A stretch of 26,971 nt of DNA from Bacillota bacterium (GCA_030705695.1 JAUZPX010000007.1:1-26971), one strand, 5' to 3'. Shown: positions 1 to 6,178, numbered from the stretch's first letter. Notes: generated by a model from the sequence alone, not told the origin. Translations and numbers: made by a program.

Positions 1-704
1 GTAAAACATTCACTCTTGAAATTCGTTTCGTCACAAGTAAAATAAATATCGTCAATACGGTTACCTGCATCGTCAAATTCAGGAACATCGACATAATAAT
101 ATTGAAGTCTTCCATATCCATTATTAGTGTACCCCATTGGTGTCATCAACACATCTATTTTTTCCGGACCTGTTGTCCAACTACCGTAATGAGCTACATA
201 TCTTTTTTGTTCTTCATTATATTGACCTTGGAACAAAATTTTTCTCGTATTAGTATCAGCGTCAAAGTATGCTGAATCTATACCGCTAACATTTTGAACC
301 AGTTTTATATTTCGATATAATCCCTCAGGAGGTAATTTGCACAAATAATTATTATCATAATGTGATAAATACCAATTATATCCCCAAGTTTGTTTATTAC
401 AAAAGACTTCTATAATATCGTGGTCTTCTGGAACATCAAATTCCCAAAGTTTTGTTTCTGAATTATAAACTGCATAAGGACTTGTTTCAAAATGCCAAGC
501 TTCACGTTCTGGAAATTCTTCCGCATCGTTTATGCAATATAATCTTGGATGTGTATCAGCATTGTAAAGATGACCCCAATCTGAATTTCTTATTTCAATG
601 AAAAGTTTGCGTTCAGAGGGTTCTGATACAATATTTTTGCTTTGATTATCGGCTATTTCTTCTAATAATAAATCTTTGATTTTTTCTTTTGCATTTTGTG
701 ACAT
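1..704 (-). CDS. Phage-region protein of unknown function, 3' end cut by window edge
   Basis: An open frame of 234 codons runs leftward from ATG at 704 off the left edge, so the C-terminus is missing. The start is preceded by AAAGGAG at good spacing. The product opens with a short charged helix (MSQNAKEKIKDLLLEEI) and continues as an acidic domain rich in aromatic residues and Asn/Asp, with no membrane segment or signal peptide. That composition would suit a beta-rich structural or secreted phage protein, but I do not recognise the family. It is the last gene seen of the leftward phage operon, after two broken small genes. Confidence is high that it is coding and low on its role. Confidence 0.7.
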   Translation of the reverse strand, partial: MSQNAKEKIKDLLLEEIADNQSKNIVSEPSERKLFIEIRNSDWGHLYNADTHPRLYCINDAEEFPEREAWHFETSPYAVYNSETKLWEFDVPEDHDIIEVFCNKQTWGYNWYLSHYDNNYLCKLPPEGLYRNIKLVQNVSGIDSAYFDADTNTRKILFQGQYNEEQKRYVAHYGSWTTGPEKIDVLMTPMGYTNNGYGRLQYYYVDVPEFDDAGNRIDDIYFTCDETNFKSECF

Positions 705-731
705 TTTTTAATCTCCTTTAAATTAATTACC

Positions 732-911
732 CTACCTATAGTAAGTTGGGCCTATTATTTTATTAATTTTTATTTTTATATCTGTTGCAGTTACCTGGCT
801 TGATGCATCACTCATAATTGCCTAAACCTCTGTCTGAAGTTCTGTCGGCAATTCATCGATAGCATTCTTCTTTGCGAGAATTCTTTCTTTCATAAATTCA
901 ACCATGTTCAT
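732..911 (-). pseudogene. Small phage gene interrupted by an in-frame amber codon
   Basis: ATG at 911 follows a GGAGGAAG site and reads 29 codons (starting MNMVEFMKERILAKK) to a TAG at 822-824. The same frame stays open for 29 more codons (beginning AIMSDASSQ) to TAG at 732-734. The residue before the first TAG ends a helical run and a CAG-to-TAG change would restore one 59-residue protein, so I read it as a small phage gene broken by a point mutation. Its start overlaps the end of the upstream gene by 14 bases, as in coupled phage operons. A genuine 29-residue peptide is possible but less likely, given the neighbouring frameshift. Confidence 0.55.
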
Positions 912-1136
912 TTACGCTTCCTCCGAATTGTTTAATAATAAGGTCTGCAATAACATCTTCAAGGTCATCTTGACGTTTAAAAAGCTTGTCCGCTGCACTT
1001 AACGGTGGTGTAGGTAGCGTTACAGGCACAATTTCTTTTCCCATATAAACGCCGTTTTCACAAACAATTTTTAAATTTTCAGGGTTTTTAATGTCTTTGG
1101 GTCTAATTTTTTGATTTCAGGTTTATTGTCTGTCAT
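898..1136 (-). pseudogene. Small phage gene with one-base deletion in an A-run
   Basis: ATG at 1136, after GGGGAGATG, opens MTDNKPEIKK but stops after 21 codons. One frame over, a continuous coding frame carries on (PENLKIVCENGVYMGKE, later KLFKRQDDLEDVIADLIIK) to TGA at 898-900. Adding one A to the six-A run (T-run at 1107-1112 on the plus strand) joins the frames into a 79-residue protein, and the stretch after the run then reads RPKDIKNPENL. The length of 239 bases is one short of a multiple of three. Small proteins of this kind sit beside tail-end genes in clostridial phages (inference). Possible causes are decay, a sequencing error in the homopolymer, or transcriptional slippage. Confidence 0.6.
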
Positions 1137-1191
1137 TTTCATCTCCCCCATATTTTTTGTATAATCTTAAATATCTTTTTTGAAAATCAAA

Positions 1192-1395
1192 TCACCCCTT
1201 TCCCACAATTCGGTAAACGCTTCTTTTGTAAAAATCTGCTTTTTGTGGGTTCACCGAACCCACCAGATTCTTTGACTTATTTACAACCTTACAATTATTC
1301 GCCCACGGGCACATAATTACGTTGTTAAGCCGCTTATCTCTGCTTGCACAATTCAAGCATATTGCCGCTTGCTTTGGTGTAAGTCTATATCTCAT
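1192..1395 (-). CDS. Small cysteine-containing protein, unknown function
   Basis: A 67-residue basic protein starting MRYRLTPKQAAICLNC. Four cysteines, C13 and C16 (CLNC) plus C29 and C35, are spaced like a small zinc knuckle. The ATG at 1395 has a GGTGA site upstream. It lies just downstream of a hairpin terminator and of the DUF1492-type regulator gene, where late phage genes normally begin. I do not recognise the family. Its short length and the weak ribosome site keep confidence moderate. Confidence 0.5.
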   Translation of the reverse strand: MRYRLTPKQAAICLNCASRDKRLNNVIMCPWANNCKVVNKSKNLVGSVNPQKADFYKRSVYRIVGKG

Positions 1396-1413
1396 AAAAT
1401 CACCATAAAAATA

Positions 1414-1436
1414 GGGAAACGTCGCTGACGTTTCCC
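1414..1436 (-). terminator. Hairpin terminator after the DUF1492-type regulator
   Basis: A perfect 10-bp inverted repeat (GGGAAACGTC / GACGTTTCCC) with a 3-nt loop is followed, in the leftward direction, by TATTTTTA. It lies 67 bases past the stop of the regulator gene at 1504-1911 and is placed to end the early transcript. Confidence 0.7.
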
Positions 1437-1503
1437 GTGGAAATTTATTGTTTTTTCTATAATACTATATTAACACATATATTCCGAACATATCGAACAG
1501 GTT

Positions 1504-1911
1504 TTATTTTTTATTTAAAAAACGATTATGTTTCATTCTAACGCTATCTTCCGTTGCATAAATACTTATATTTGCTGCAACCTGTTCCCATTCCAGCCCA
1601 TTTATGTATCGTAATGTAAGTATTTGTCTAATTTCGCTATCATCAATACTCTGAATATATATATTTAGTCTGTTAAGTTCATAAAAACAACGCTTAATAT
1701 TCAATTCTATAGTTGCGTGTAAATCCGCAATCTCTGTTGCGCACTTACCAACCTTATCAGATACTCCTTTACCGTTAGGTATACCTGTAATCTTATAATT
1801 CAATGATGTTGCCGTTACTTCCAATTCTGCGAGTCTGTACTTTTCACGTTCTATCTCTCTATTCAAAAAATAAAGTTGGGACAATTCTTTTTTAGTCACT
1901 TTCAATTTCAC
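1504..1911 (-). CDS. DUF1492/RinA-type phage late-gene regulator (sigma region 4-like)
   Basis: A 135-residue protein. The first two thirds are a predicted coiled coil (REIEREKYRLAELE, then IADLHATIELNIKRCFYELNRL). The C-terminal third has the sigma-70 region-4-like helix-turn-helix core RQILTLRYINGLEWEQVA, followed by SVRMKHNRFL. This layout is typical of DUF1492/RinA/ArpU-type regulators, which switch on the packaging and structural operon in Gram-positive phages. Its position as the last early gene fits that role, but the terminase genes expected next are missing. The GTG at 1911 sits close to its GGGG site. A GTG at 1899 is better spaced and gives a protein four residues shorter. Confidence 0.75.
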   Translation of the reverse strand: MKLKVTKKELSQLYFLNREIEREKYRLAELEVTATSLNYKITGIPNGKGVSDKVGKCATEIADLHATIELNIKRCFYELNRLNIYIQSIDDSEIRQILTLRYINGLEWEQVAANISIYATEDSVRMKHNRFLNKK

Positions 1912-2001
1912 CCCAATGTTTATAAAATTTTATGTGTCATTAAATACATAGGGCAGCCAAGTATAAGTTTCTTGACTAATATTTTTGAGAAGTGTAAAGC
2001 G

Positions 2002-2205
2002 CTAATTATTTTTTGCTCTTCTCAAAAGCAATGCGGCATCATACCTTAAATCTCTTTCTTCAATTTTTAAACAGATTATTCTGTGCTTTAGCCCAAAGTA
2101 TTCAGCTGAATTGTTAAATGTATCCAGACTTTCAAGCTCAACGATTCGCTGATTTATTTTTTCCGCTTCTTCTAAAAGTTCTTCAGCCCATTTTATGTAA
2201 TTCAT
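2002..2205 (-). CDS. Small helical phage protein
   Basis: A 67-residue protein, MNYIKWAEELLEEAEK onward, almost wholly alpha-helical and charged, probably a coiled coil. I chose ATG at 2205 over the upstream in-frame start at 2247. A GAGG site lies at proper distance from 2205 and overlaps the stop of the preceding gene (TGA at 2214-2216), which suggests translational coupling. Function is unknown. Similar short coiled-coil proteins are common among early genes of clostridial phages. Confidence 0.6.
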   Translation of the reverse strand: MNYIKWAEELLEEAEKINQRIVELESLDTFNNSAEYFGLKHRIICLKIEERDLRYDAALLLRRAKNN

Positions 2206-2213
2206 AAGAAACC

Positions 2214-2633
2214 TCATAACTTGCCAAACTTTTTTGCAATTTGCCACTTAACATCAAGCAAACTGCCAAGTTTTTCAAGCCATTGTAATCTTTTTTGTTT
2301 ATCCGAATAACTATATATCTGCAATGGAATAGCAGAATCCGGAAACGAAATATCTAAATCATCAATAACACATACACGAAATTCACCTTTTGCCCAAATT
2401 ACTTCTAAATATATATTTAAAACGTTGTCAAACAAGATATCGTGATTATAAATTTTTAAACCGTTTTCGTCCTTGAATCCAGTATAATGCAGTTGTTTAT
2501 TATCAGTTTTTTTCCCTGAGTAGCTTCTCGTCCTCCCTACCCCGAAACATTTTACACAACATTTATTGCAAACATTAAACTTAAATAAATCTAATGTATT
2601 AATAACTTTATTACAGCTTTTGCATTTTTTCAT
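2214..2633 (-). CDS. YopX-like phage protein with N-terminal zinc ribbon
   Basis: A 139-residue protein. Residues 1-30 hold six cysteines (C4, C7, C22, C25, C26, C29) arranged as a zinc ribbon. Residues about 50-85 contain YTGFKDENGLKIYNHDIL, which resembles the conserved TGLKDKNGKEIYEGDI segment of the YopX family. YopX proteins are small phage proteins with no settled function. The gene begins shortly after the HNH gene, with TGAGGA as its ribosome site inside the end of that gene, so the two are cotranscribed. The family call is by motif resemblance; the zinc ribbon fusion is what the sequence shows. Confidence 0.6.
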   Translation of the reverse strand: MKKCKSCNKVINTLDLFKFNVCNKCCVKCFGVGRTRSYSGKKTDNKQLHYTGFKDENGLKIYNHDILFDNVLNIYLEVIWAKGEFRVCVIDDLDISFPDSAIPLQIYSYSDKQKRLQWLEKLGSLLDVKWQIAKKFGKL

Positions 2634-2645
2634 AATGTTTGTTCC

Positions 2646-3140
2646 TCATTCATTTGCCTTAACGGCAGCTTCGGTTTGTTCAGCCGTAACACCTTTTTGC
2701 GGAACAGGATTGCAACCATCACGGCAAAGTTTTTGGATAATCCACGTTGGAAAAGTCAAGTTGTGAATTCCGGTTCCTCCATCACCATCTTCATTATCGT
2801 CGCCTACATGATGATTTTCGCATAAAACCAGAAGGCAGCGGACATCTTCAATGCTAGTTAAAGCTACATTTTTTAGCAATCTGCCATAACCGTATGGATC
2901 AAACTCTTCAACAAATGATTTTACTTTTTCAATGTCGGCAAGCTCCTCAAACATATACTCAACAGCAAAATGATGCACTTGTAGATTTTCTATTGCTCCG
3001 CAAATAAAGCACTTATAGTGACCATCGTCTTTAAGACGCTCTTTTGCTTTCCTGAAAATTGATGTCTCAACTCTTTTTGCGTGATCCGGATCTATTACAA
3101 TGTCATGAATTGTTTTACGCTCAATATGTATTTTAGGCAT
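2646..3140 (-). CDS. HNH-type endonuclease-like phage protein
   Basis: A 164-residue protein. C44 and C47 (CFIC) and C107 with E108 could bind a structural zinc. H56-H57 (LQVHH) and H110-H111 (CENHH) match the histidine positions of the HNH beta-beta-alpha fold, with the usual acidic insert between. In phages, HNH proteins usually act as nicking or packaging endonucleases, or are selfish homing enzymes. Here the gene sits among early genes rather than beside a terminase, so its role is open. The start has AAAGGAG at good spacing. The tail after residue 145 (VTAEQTEAAVKANE) is likely disordered. Confidence 0.65.
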   Translation of the reverse strand: MPKIHIERKTIHDIVIDPDHAKRVETSIFRKAKERLKDDGHYKCFICGAIENLQVHHFAVEYMFEELADIEKVKSFVEEFDPYGYGRLLKNVALTSIEDVRCLLVLCENHHVGDDNEDGDGGTGIHNLTFPTWIIQKLCRDGCNPVPQKGVTAEQTEAAVKANE

Positions 3141-3157
3141 TATCTTTCTCCTTTTTA

Positions 3158-3262
3158 TTACACATCAATATCGTCATCTTCTGACGACTTAACAAAGCAC
3201 ATTATTAAAATTCCGATGGTTACACCTAAAACCAAACCAACAAAAAAACTGGAAATAATCAT
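3158..3262 (-). CDS. Single-pass membrane micropeptide, DUF3789-like
   Basis: A 34-residue peptide. Residues 5-24 form one hydrophobic helix with a glycine pattern (GLVLGVTIGILIM), followed by a short acidic tail (SSEDDDIDV). ATG at 3262 follows a strong AGGAGG site. Size, glycine spacing and phage context resemble DUF3789, a family of small phage membrane proteins of unknown function. The HNH gene starts 17 bases downstream, so the two are cotranscribed. Confidence 0.6.
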   Translation of the reverse strand: MIISSFFVGLVLGVTIGILIMCFVKSSEDDDIDV

Positions 3263-3271
3263 TTGTTCCTC

Positions 3272-3499
3272 CTAGTCTGTCAAGCCGACAATGTCATCAT
3301 CATTTATTTCACAAACTTCACATTCACCGTCACTATATTTAAGCTCTGCTCCGCACACAGGACAATATTTAAAGCTATTCGGAAATCTAAGAAAATCATT
3401 AATAAAATTGTTATCAACTTTTATATGGTCACATGGGCAATAGCAGTTAACTGAAACATTAGATATTTTTTGCTCTTTTGGTGTTTTTCTTTTTGTCAT
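3272..3499 (-). CDS. Small zinc-binding phage protein
   Basis: A 75-residue protein starting MTKRKTPKEQ, from ATG at 3499 with AGGTGA upstream. A longer in-frame start at 3616 is rejected because it lies inside the neighbouring membrane gene and has no ribosome site. Cysteines at 19, 21 and 23 (CYCPC), 46 and 49 (CPVC), and 60 and 63 (CEVC) suggest one or two zinc ribbons. The C-terminus is acidic. Family not recognised; a regulatory or nucleic-acid-binding role is possible but not shown. Confidence 0.6.
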   Translation of the reverse strand: MTKRKTPKEQKISNVSVNCYCPCDHIKVDNNFINDFLRFPNSFKYCPVCGAELKYSDGECEVCEINDDDIVGLTD

Positions 3500-3504
3500 A
3501 TATA

Positions 3505-3657
3505 TCACCTCAAAACTATTGAAAAATAAATTAATGAAGATATTAAAAAACCTCCAATAATGCTTATGGACATCCTTAGCTCGTCCTTTGTCTGAATAGC
3601 ATGTGTAAAAAAACAAACTACAAAAAGTAAAAGTATAATTTGTAATGCAAGGATCAT
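3505..3657 (-). CDS. Two-helix membrane small protein
   Basis: A 50-residue protein. Two hydrophobic helices (residues 2-18 and 32-49) are separated by a short charged loop (QTKDELR). ATG at 3657 follows TGGAGG. Its TGA stop forms part of the AGGTGA ribosome site of the next gene, so translation of the two is probably coupled. The fold, two helices joined by a polar turn, resembles many phage small membrane proteins, holins among them, but the early-gene position argues against a lysis role. Function unknown. Confidence 0.55.
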   Translation of the reverse strand: MILALQIILLLFVVCFFTHAIQTKDELRMSISIIGGFLISSLIYFSIVLR

Positions 3658-3743
3658 TTTTATTCCTCCAATTTAATTTTTAAATTTATTAATAGCGCGT
3701 TATTTAACATATTTTTACCTCAAACAATTTCTTTCAAATTTAT

Positions 3744-4118
3744 TCAATATAATTCATTTAGTACAAAAATTTCGAATGCCCAATGATTTTTGCAAAAATG
3801 CTCAATTATAGAAAAATCCAACTTAACATCTATCAGTAACGAACCTGTTATGCCAATTTCATAAGGAATAACCATAATGCTTTCAACTGAATAATCCCCC
3901 GAATATTCATTCAAAAAATCAAGAATATTTGTCCTAAGAAATTTATAATAGATTTCCGGATGTTCATCAACAAAATTATTTATTGATTTATCTATACATT
4001 GCGGGCATATTTCCAAACCGTATAGATTTACTGCTTTACTTTTATTAACTTCACTAACACATTTTTGATGATTGCAAAAATCAAAGTATAATGGGACATG
4101 CTTATCATATCTATTCAT
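3744..4118 (-). CDS. Cysteine-containing phage protein, unknown
   Basis: A 124-residue soluble protein starting MNRYDKHVPLYFDFCNH, with a strong AGGAGGAG site before ATG at 4118. C15 and C20 with C38 and C41 (CPQC) could form an N-terminal zinc site. The rest looks like a mixed alpha/beta domain with Asp, Glu and Ile in strand-like runs (IMVIPYEIGITGSLLIDVKL). It is the first sizeable gene after the switch region. I do not recognise the family. Confidence 0.6.
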   Translation of the reverse strand: MNRYDKHVPLYFDFCNHQKCVSEVNKSKAVNLYGLEICPQCIDKSINNFVDEHPEIYYKFLRTNILDFLNEYSGDYSVESIMVIPYEIGITGSLLIDVKLDFSIIEHFCKNHWAFEIFVLNELY

Positions 4119-4187
4119 GAGATTCTCCTCCTTCTTTACAATCTTATTTTCCGATTTGTAATATGATAAAATATCAGTTTATACACG

Positions 4188-4334
4188 TTAAAACTCCTCT
4201 CTTATGTATTGAAGAACACTTCTGACTTTCCCTCTATGCTTGTCCAAAATACCTGTCGCAAGAAGTAAAAACAAGTCAATTGAAATTAAAACAAATAAAA
4301 ATACTCCTATGATAATTAAATATTTAAACATCAT
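4188..4334 (-). CDS. Single-pass membrane small protein
   Basis: A 48-residue protein. Residues 5-28 form a hydrophobic helix, followed by a basic amphipathic tail (DKHRGKVRSVLQYIREE) likely in the cytoplasm. ATG at 4334 follows a strong AAGGAGG site. It is the third small membrane protein in this leftward operon. The roughly 190 bases upstream, to the Cro-like gene, are AT-rich and show no gene; a weak hairpin (GTCGC / GCGAC, 4511-4527) just past the Cro-like stop lacks a clear U-tract. Confidence 0.5.
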   Translation of the reverse strand: MMFKYLIIIGVFLFVLISIDLFLLLATGILDKHRGKVRSVLQYIREEF

Positions 4335-4527
4335 TTTTGCCTCCTTATAAAATTATTGAAAAATAAAAATCTTTTTGTATATTTGAACTGTAACTGAAAC
4401 AAATTTTAAAAATTATTAATTTTTATATAGATGGTGCTATATATACACTTATCAAAAAGAAGTTTATACTCATTTTTATATTTTTATCACACTTAATTTT
4501 TATCAGCTTTGTCGCTTATAATGCGAC

Positions 4528-4725
4528 TTAATTGGCAAAAAAAATCTTATATGGCTCATCAATATGTAAAATTTCTATTATTGCTTCTACTTCATTAATA
4601 TTAAATACACCTTTTTGCATCTTAGAATAAAAGGTTTTATCGCTCATTCCAAGCATTATTGCTAACTTTCGTTGAGATAAACCTCGATGAGCGATAATCT
4701 TTTTTAAATCATTAACTAATATCAA
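4528..4725 (-). CDS. Cro-like XRE-family regulator of the prophage
   Basis: A small (65-67 residue) helix-turn-helix protein with the core LSQRKLAIMLGMSDKTFYSKM. The recognition helix SDKTFYSKMQKG is typical of short phage Cro/DUF739 proteins. TTG at 4725 is chosen because it lies 7 bases after GGAGG; the in-frame ATG at 4731 is only 1 base from that site but is possible. It is the first gene of the leftward early operon and diverges from the CI-like gene at 4879. This is the standard Cro position, so it probably represses the repressor promoter and tunes early transcription. Confidence 0.75.
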   Translation of the reverse strand: MILVNDLKKIIAHRGLSQRKLAIMLGMSDKTFYSKMQKGVFNINEVEAIIEILHIDEPYKIFFAN

Positions 4726-4757
4726 TTTCATGCCTCCCTGTCGCCTTTTATGCAACA

Positions 4758-4790
4758 ATAATAGCACCACACCTGTCACTTGTCAAGTGA
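4758..4790 (-). promoter_or_regulatory. Leftward early promoter with palindromic operator
   Basis: Leftward -35 TTGACA (4781-4786) and -10 TATTAT (4758-4763) are separated by 17 bp. The palindrome TCACTTG-T-CAAGTGA (4776-4790) covers the -35 box, so a bound repressor would block the promoter. This is the expected lysogeny operator for the CI-like protein encoded just to the right (binding is inferred). Confidence 0.7.
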
Positions 4791-4816
4791 TTTTTTGCAA
4801 CTTTATAAAAATATCG

Positions 4817-4844
4817 TTGCATATCGTGCGAATCATGTTATAAT
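4817..4844 (+). promoter_or_regulatory. Rightward promoter of the CI-like repressor gene
   Basis: TTGCAT (4817-4822), a 16-bp spacer and TATAAT (4839-4844) lie about 35 bases before the repressor start. The octamer GTTGCATA overlaps the -35 box, and its inverted copy TATGCAAC lies at 4749-4756 next to the leftward -10. These two could be a second operator pair shared by both promoters. Confidence 0.6.
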
Positions 4845-4878
4845 ATATGTGGATAACTACTTAAAAGGGGGCTTTATA

Positions 4879-5241
4879 ATGGGGTTAAAAGAAAACATAA
4901 AGCTATATAGAAAAAATTGCGGATTAACTCTTGAAGAAGTTGCAAAGTATTTAGACGTTAGTCGTCAAACTGTTCAAAAATATGAAAGTGGAGTTGTCTT
5001 AAATATTTCCTCCGATAAAATTGAAAAAATGGCAAAACTTTTTAATGTCTCTCCTGCCCAATTAATAGGTTGGGATATATCAAACAACAACAAACAAAAA
5101 TCCCCTATGCCTGAAAGCATAGAGGAAAATCTAAAAACAGCTGAGTTAAAAAAACTTCTTAACAATCTTAATCCTGATAAGATTGATGAAGCTCTTGCTT
5201 ATGTAAAATTTCTTTATCATCAGCAGCAATCTGATTCATAA
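4879..5241 (+). CDS. CI-like XRE repressor without an autocleavage domain
   Basis: A 120-residue protein. Residues 5-60 form an HTH_3 domain (LTLEEVAKYLDVSRQTVQKYESG), followed by a linker and a short helical C-terminus (ELKKLLNNLNPDKIDEALAYVKFL) that probably dimerises. ATG at 4879 has AAAGGGGG upstream; the in-frame start at 4780 would cover the promoter and is rejected. It is far shorter than cleavable CI/LexA-type repressors and has no S24 peptidase Ser-Lys domain, so RecA-stimulated self-cleavage cannot be its release mechanism. It diverges from a Cro-like gene. Its 3' end overlaps, on the other strand, a small gene driven by a LexA-type promoter. Confidence 0.8.
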   Translation: MGLKENIKLYRKNCGLTLEEVAKYLDVSRQTVQKYESGVVLNISSDKIEKMAKLFNVSPAQLIGWDISNNNKQKSPMPESIEENLKTAELKKLLNNLNPDKIDEALAYVKFLYHQQQSDS

Positions 5242-5332
5242 GCATGAAATTTCGAAATTTATTATAATCGCTTTCCGAAAGCTGCATAGCATAATTTAAA
5301 ATTTGTGTTTTAATGATCTCTTCTTCAAGCAT
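5168..5332 (-). CDS. 54-residue product antisense to the repressor 3' end, LexA-type promoter
   Basis: ATG at 5332, after AGGAAG at 9 bases, opens a 54-residue acidic helical protein (MLEEEIIKTQILNYAMQL, then SDYNKFRNFMLMNQI). Its last 74 bases lie antisense to the 3' end of the repressor gene. A near-perfect promoter with a LexA-type box sits about 31 bases upstream. I do not recognise the protein. By position it could be an SOS-induced antirepressor, or the transcript itself could matter as antisense RNA. It is smaller than the usual annotation cutoff, so coding status is moderately certain. Confidence 0.55.
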   Translation of the reverse strand: MLEEEIIKTQILNYAMQLSESDYNKFRNFMLMNQIAADDKEILHKQELHQSYQD

Positions 5333-5362
5333 AATTTCCACTTCCTAAGTTTTAATAAATTT

Positions 5363-5391
5363 ATTATAGAACATATGTTCGTTAATGTCAA
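5363..5391 (-). promoter_or_regulatory. Consensus leftward promoter containing a LexA (SOS) box
   Basis: On the minus strand TTGACA (5386-5391), a 17-bp spacer and TATAAT (5363-5368) form a full consensus promoter. Inside the spacer lies CGAACATATGTTC (5369-5381), matching 13 of 14 positions of the Gram-positive LexA/DinR box CGAACRNRYGTTYC. Bound LexA would cover the spacer. The sequence could instead be a phage operator, since its core is a perfect palindrome. Confidence 0.75.
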
Positions 5392-5553
5392 TTTTATTTT
5401 GTTTTGTGTATCATTTATTGGTCACTTCTTTCTGAATTTTTTTATTATAAATGTAAATGCGATTAAAGCAAACATAAATATATTTTAAAGCTGGAAAGTA
5501 CTTTTAATTTTATCTCAAATCAAATGATAAAAATGTACAAATATGTATAGCAA

Positions 5554-5583
5554 AAAAAATGTCCGCTAATGCGGACATTTTTT
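5554..5583. terminator. Bidirectional terminator between prophage and XRE gene
   Basis: A 13-bp stem (AAAAAATGTCCGC / GCGGACATTTTTT) with a TAAT loop has A-runs and T-runs on both flanks, so it can end transcripts from either side. It lies 39 bases beyond the leftward XRE gene and isolates it from the prophage switch. Confidence 0.8.
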
Positions 5584-5622
5584 AAATATTGTTGAACTAT
5601 TGACTTTCATGTCGTATAATGA

Positions 5623-5817
5623 CTATTTATCGTAATCATATAATTCTCTAGGATCAACTTCTAAAGCTTTTGCAATTTTGCAGATAATATCAATAGTTGG
5701 CATGGTTTTTCCACTTTCTATATTATCGATATGGGTTTTGCTTACTCCTGATCTTTTTGCAAGCTCTCTAAGCGACAACCCTTTTTGTGTTCGAATTTTC
5801 CAAACATTAATTTGCAT
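5623..5817 (-). CDS. Small XRE-family transcriptional regulator
   Basis: A 64-residue protein that is essentially one HTH_3 domain: MQINVWKIRTQKGLSLRELA, then the recognition helix SKTHIDNIESGKTMP, ending in the usual DPRELYDYD. ATG at 5817 has GGAGGATA upstream. It stands alone, bounded by a terminator at 5554 and, on the right, by the tRNA terminator. It may belong to the prophage or be a host gene. Single-domain regulators of this class often bind with a partner or control their own promoter; the target is not visible here. Confidence 0.75.
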   Translation of the reverse strand: MQINVWKIRTQKGLSLRELAKRSGVSKTHIDNIESGKTMPTIDIICKIAKALEVDPRELYDYDK

Positions 5818-6058
5818 TCTTTTTTATCCTCCGTTTGCTTTTGTTTTAAGAATAAACAAGGATATTTTATTGTAAAAAATTTGCAGATCCAGTTTGTTAA
5901 ATTTTATATTAAAAAATATATTTGCTTTTAAATTTAAAGAACACACTTAACCAGGGATTTACAGTTGCATAAATTTTTCAGCTTTACACAACAATTGAAA
6001 AATTCGTAACTTGCACTAATATAATAACACATAACTACCGTTACACTAAATATAAACA

Positions 6059-6087
6059 AAACCGCTTAAATAATATTTAAGCGGTTT
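6059..6087 (-). terminator. Terminator of the tRNA operon
   Basis: The stem AACCGCTTAAAT / ATTTAAGCGGTT, followed leftward by TTGTTTATATTT, lies three bases past the CCA end of tRNA-Lys. It ends the four-tRNA transcript. The 240 bases left of it, up to the XRE gene, are AT-rich; apart from a long-loop inverted repeat (AATTTTTCA / TGAAAAATT, 5972-6004) I see nothing there. Confidence 0.75.
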
Positions 6088-6089
6088 AT

Positions 6090-6165
6090 TGGTGACCCAC
6101 CGGGGATTCGAACCCCGGACACCTTGATTAAAAGTCAAGTGCTCTGCCAACTGAGCTAGTGAGTC
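6090..6165 (-). tRNA. tRNA-Lys (TTT)
   Basis: A 76-nt cloverleaf on the minus strand. The acceptor GACTCAC pairs with GTGGGTC, with one G-T wobble. The anticodon loop CTTTTAA reads TTT, the T arm is GGGGTTCGAATCCCC, and CCA is encoded. It is the last tRNA of the operon and the nearest to the prophage remnant. Confidence 0.95.
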
Positions 6166-6178
6166 ATATTATTTTTTA

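Noticed and set aside
822..824. TAG recoded as glutamine, as in some gut phages with a reassigned amber codon
   Set aside because: Only one in-frame TAG is seen, neighbouring phage genes are complete without recoding, and no suppressor tRNA is in the window. A point mutation in a decaying gene is simpler.
1485..1499. A second LexA-like box, CGAACATATCGAACA
   Set aside because: It is a direct repeat of CGAACA, not the palindrome needed for LexA; the second half-site is in the wrong orientation.
2566..2766. Rightward ORF opposite the YopX-like and HNH genes
   Set aside because: No ribosome site, and it lies antisense to two genes with clear motifs.
3272..3616. 114-residue version of the small zinc-binding protein
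   Set aside because: Its first 39 codons lie inside the 50-residue membrane gene and lack a ribosome site; ATG at 3499 has a good one.
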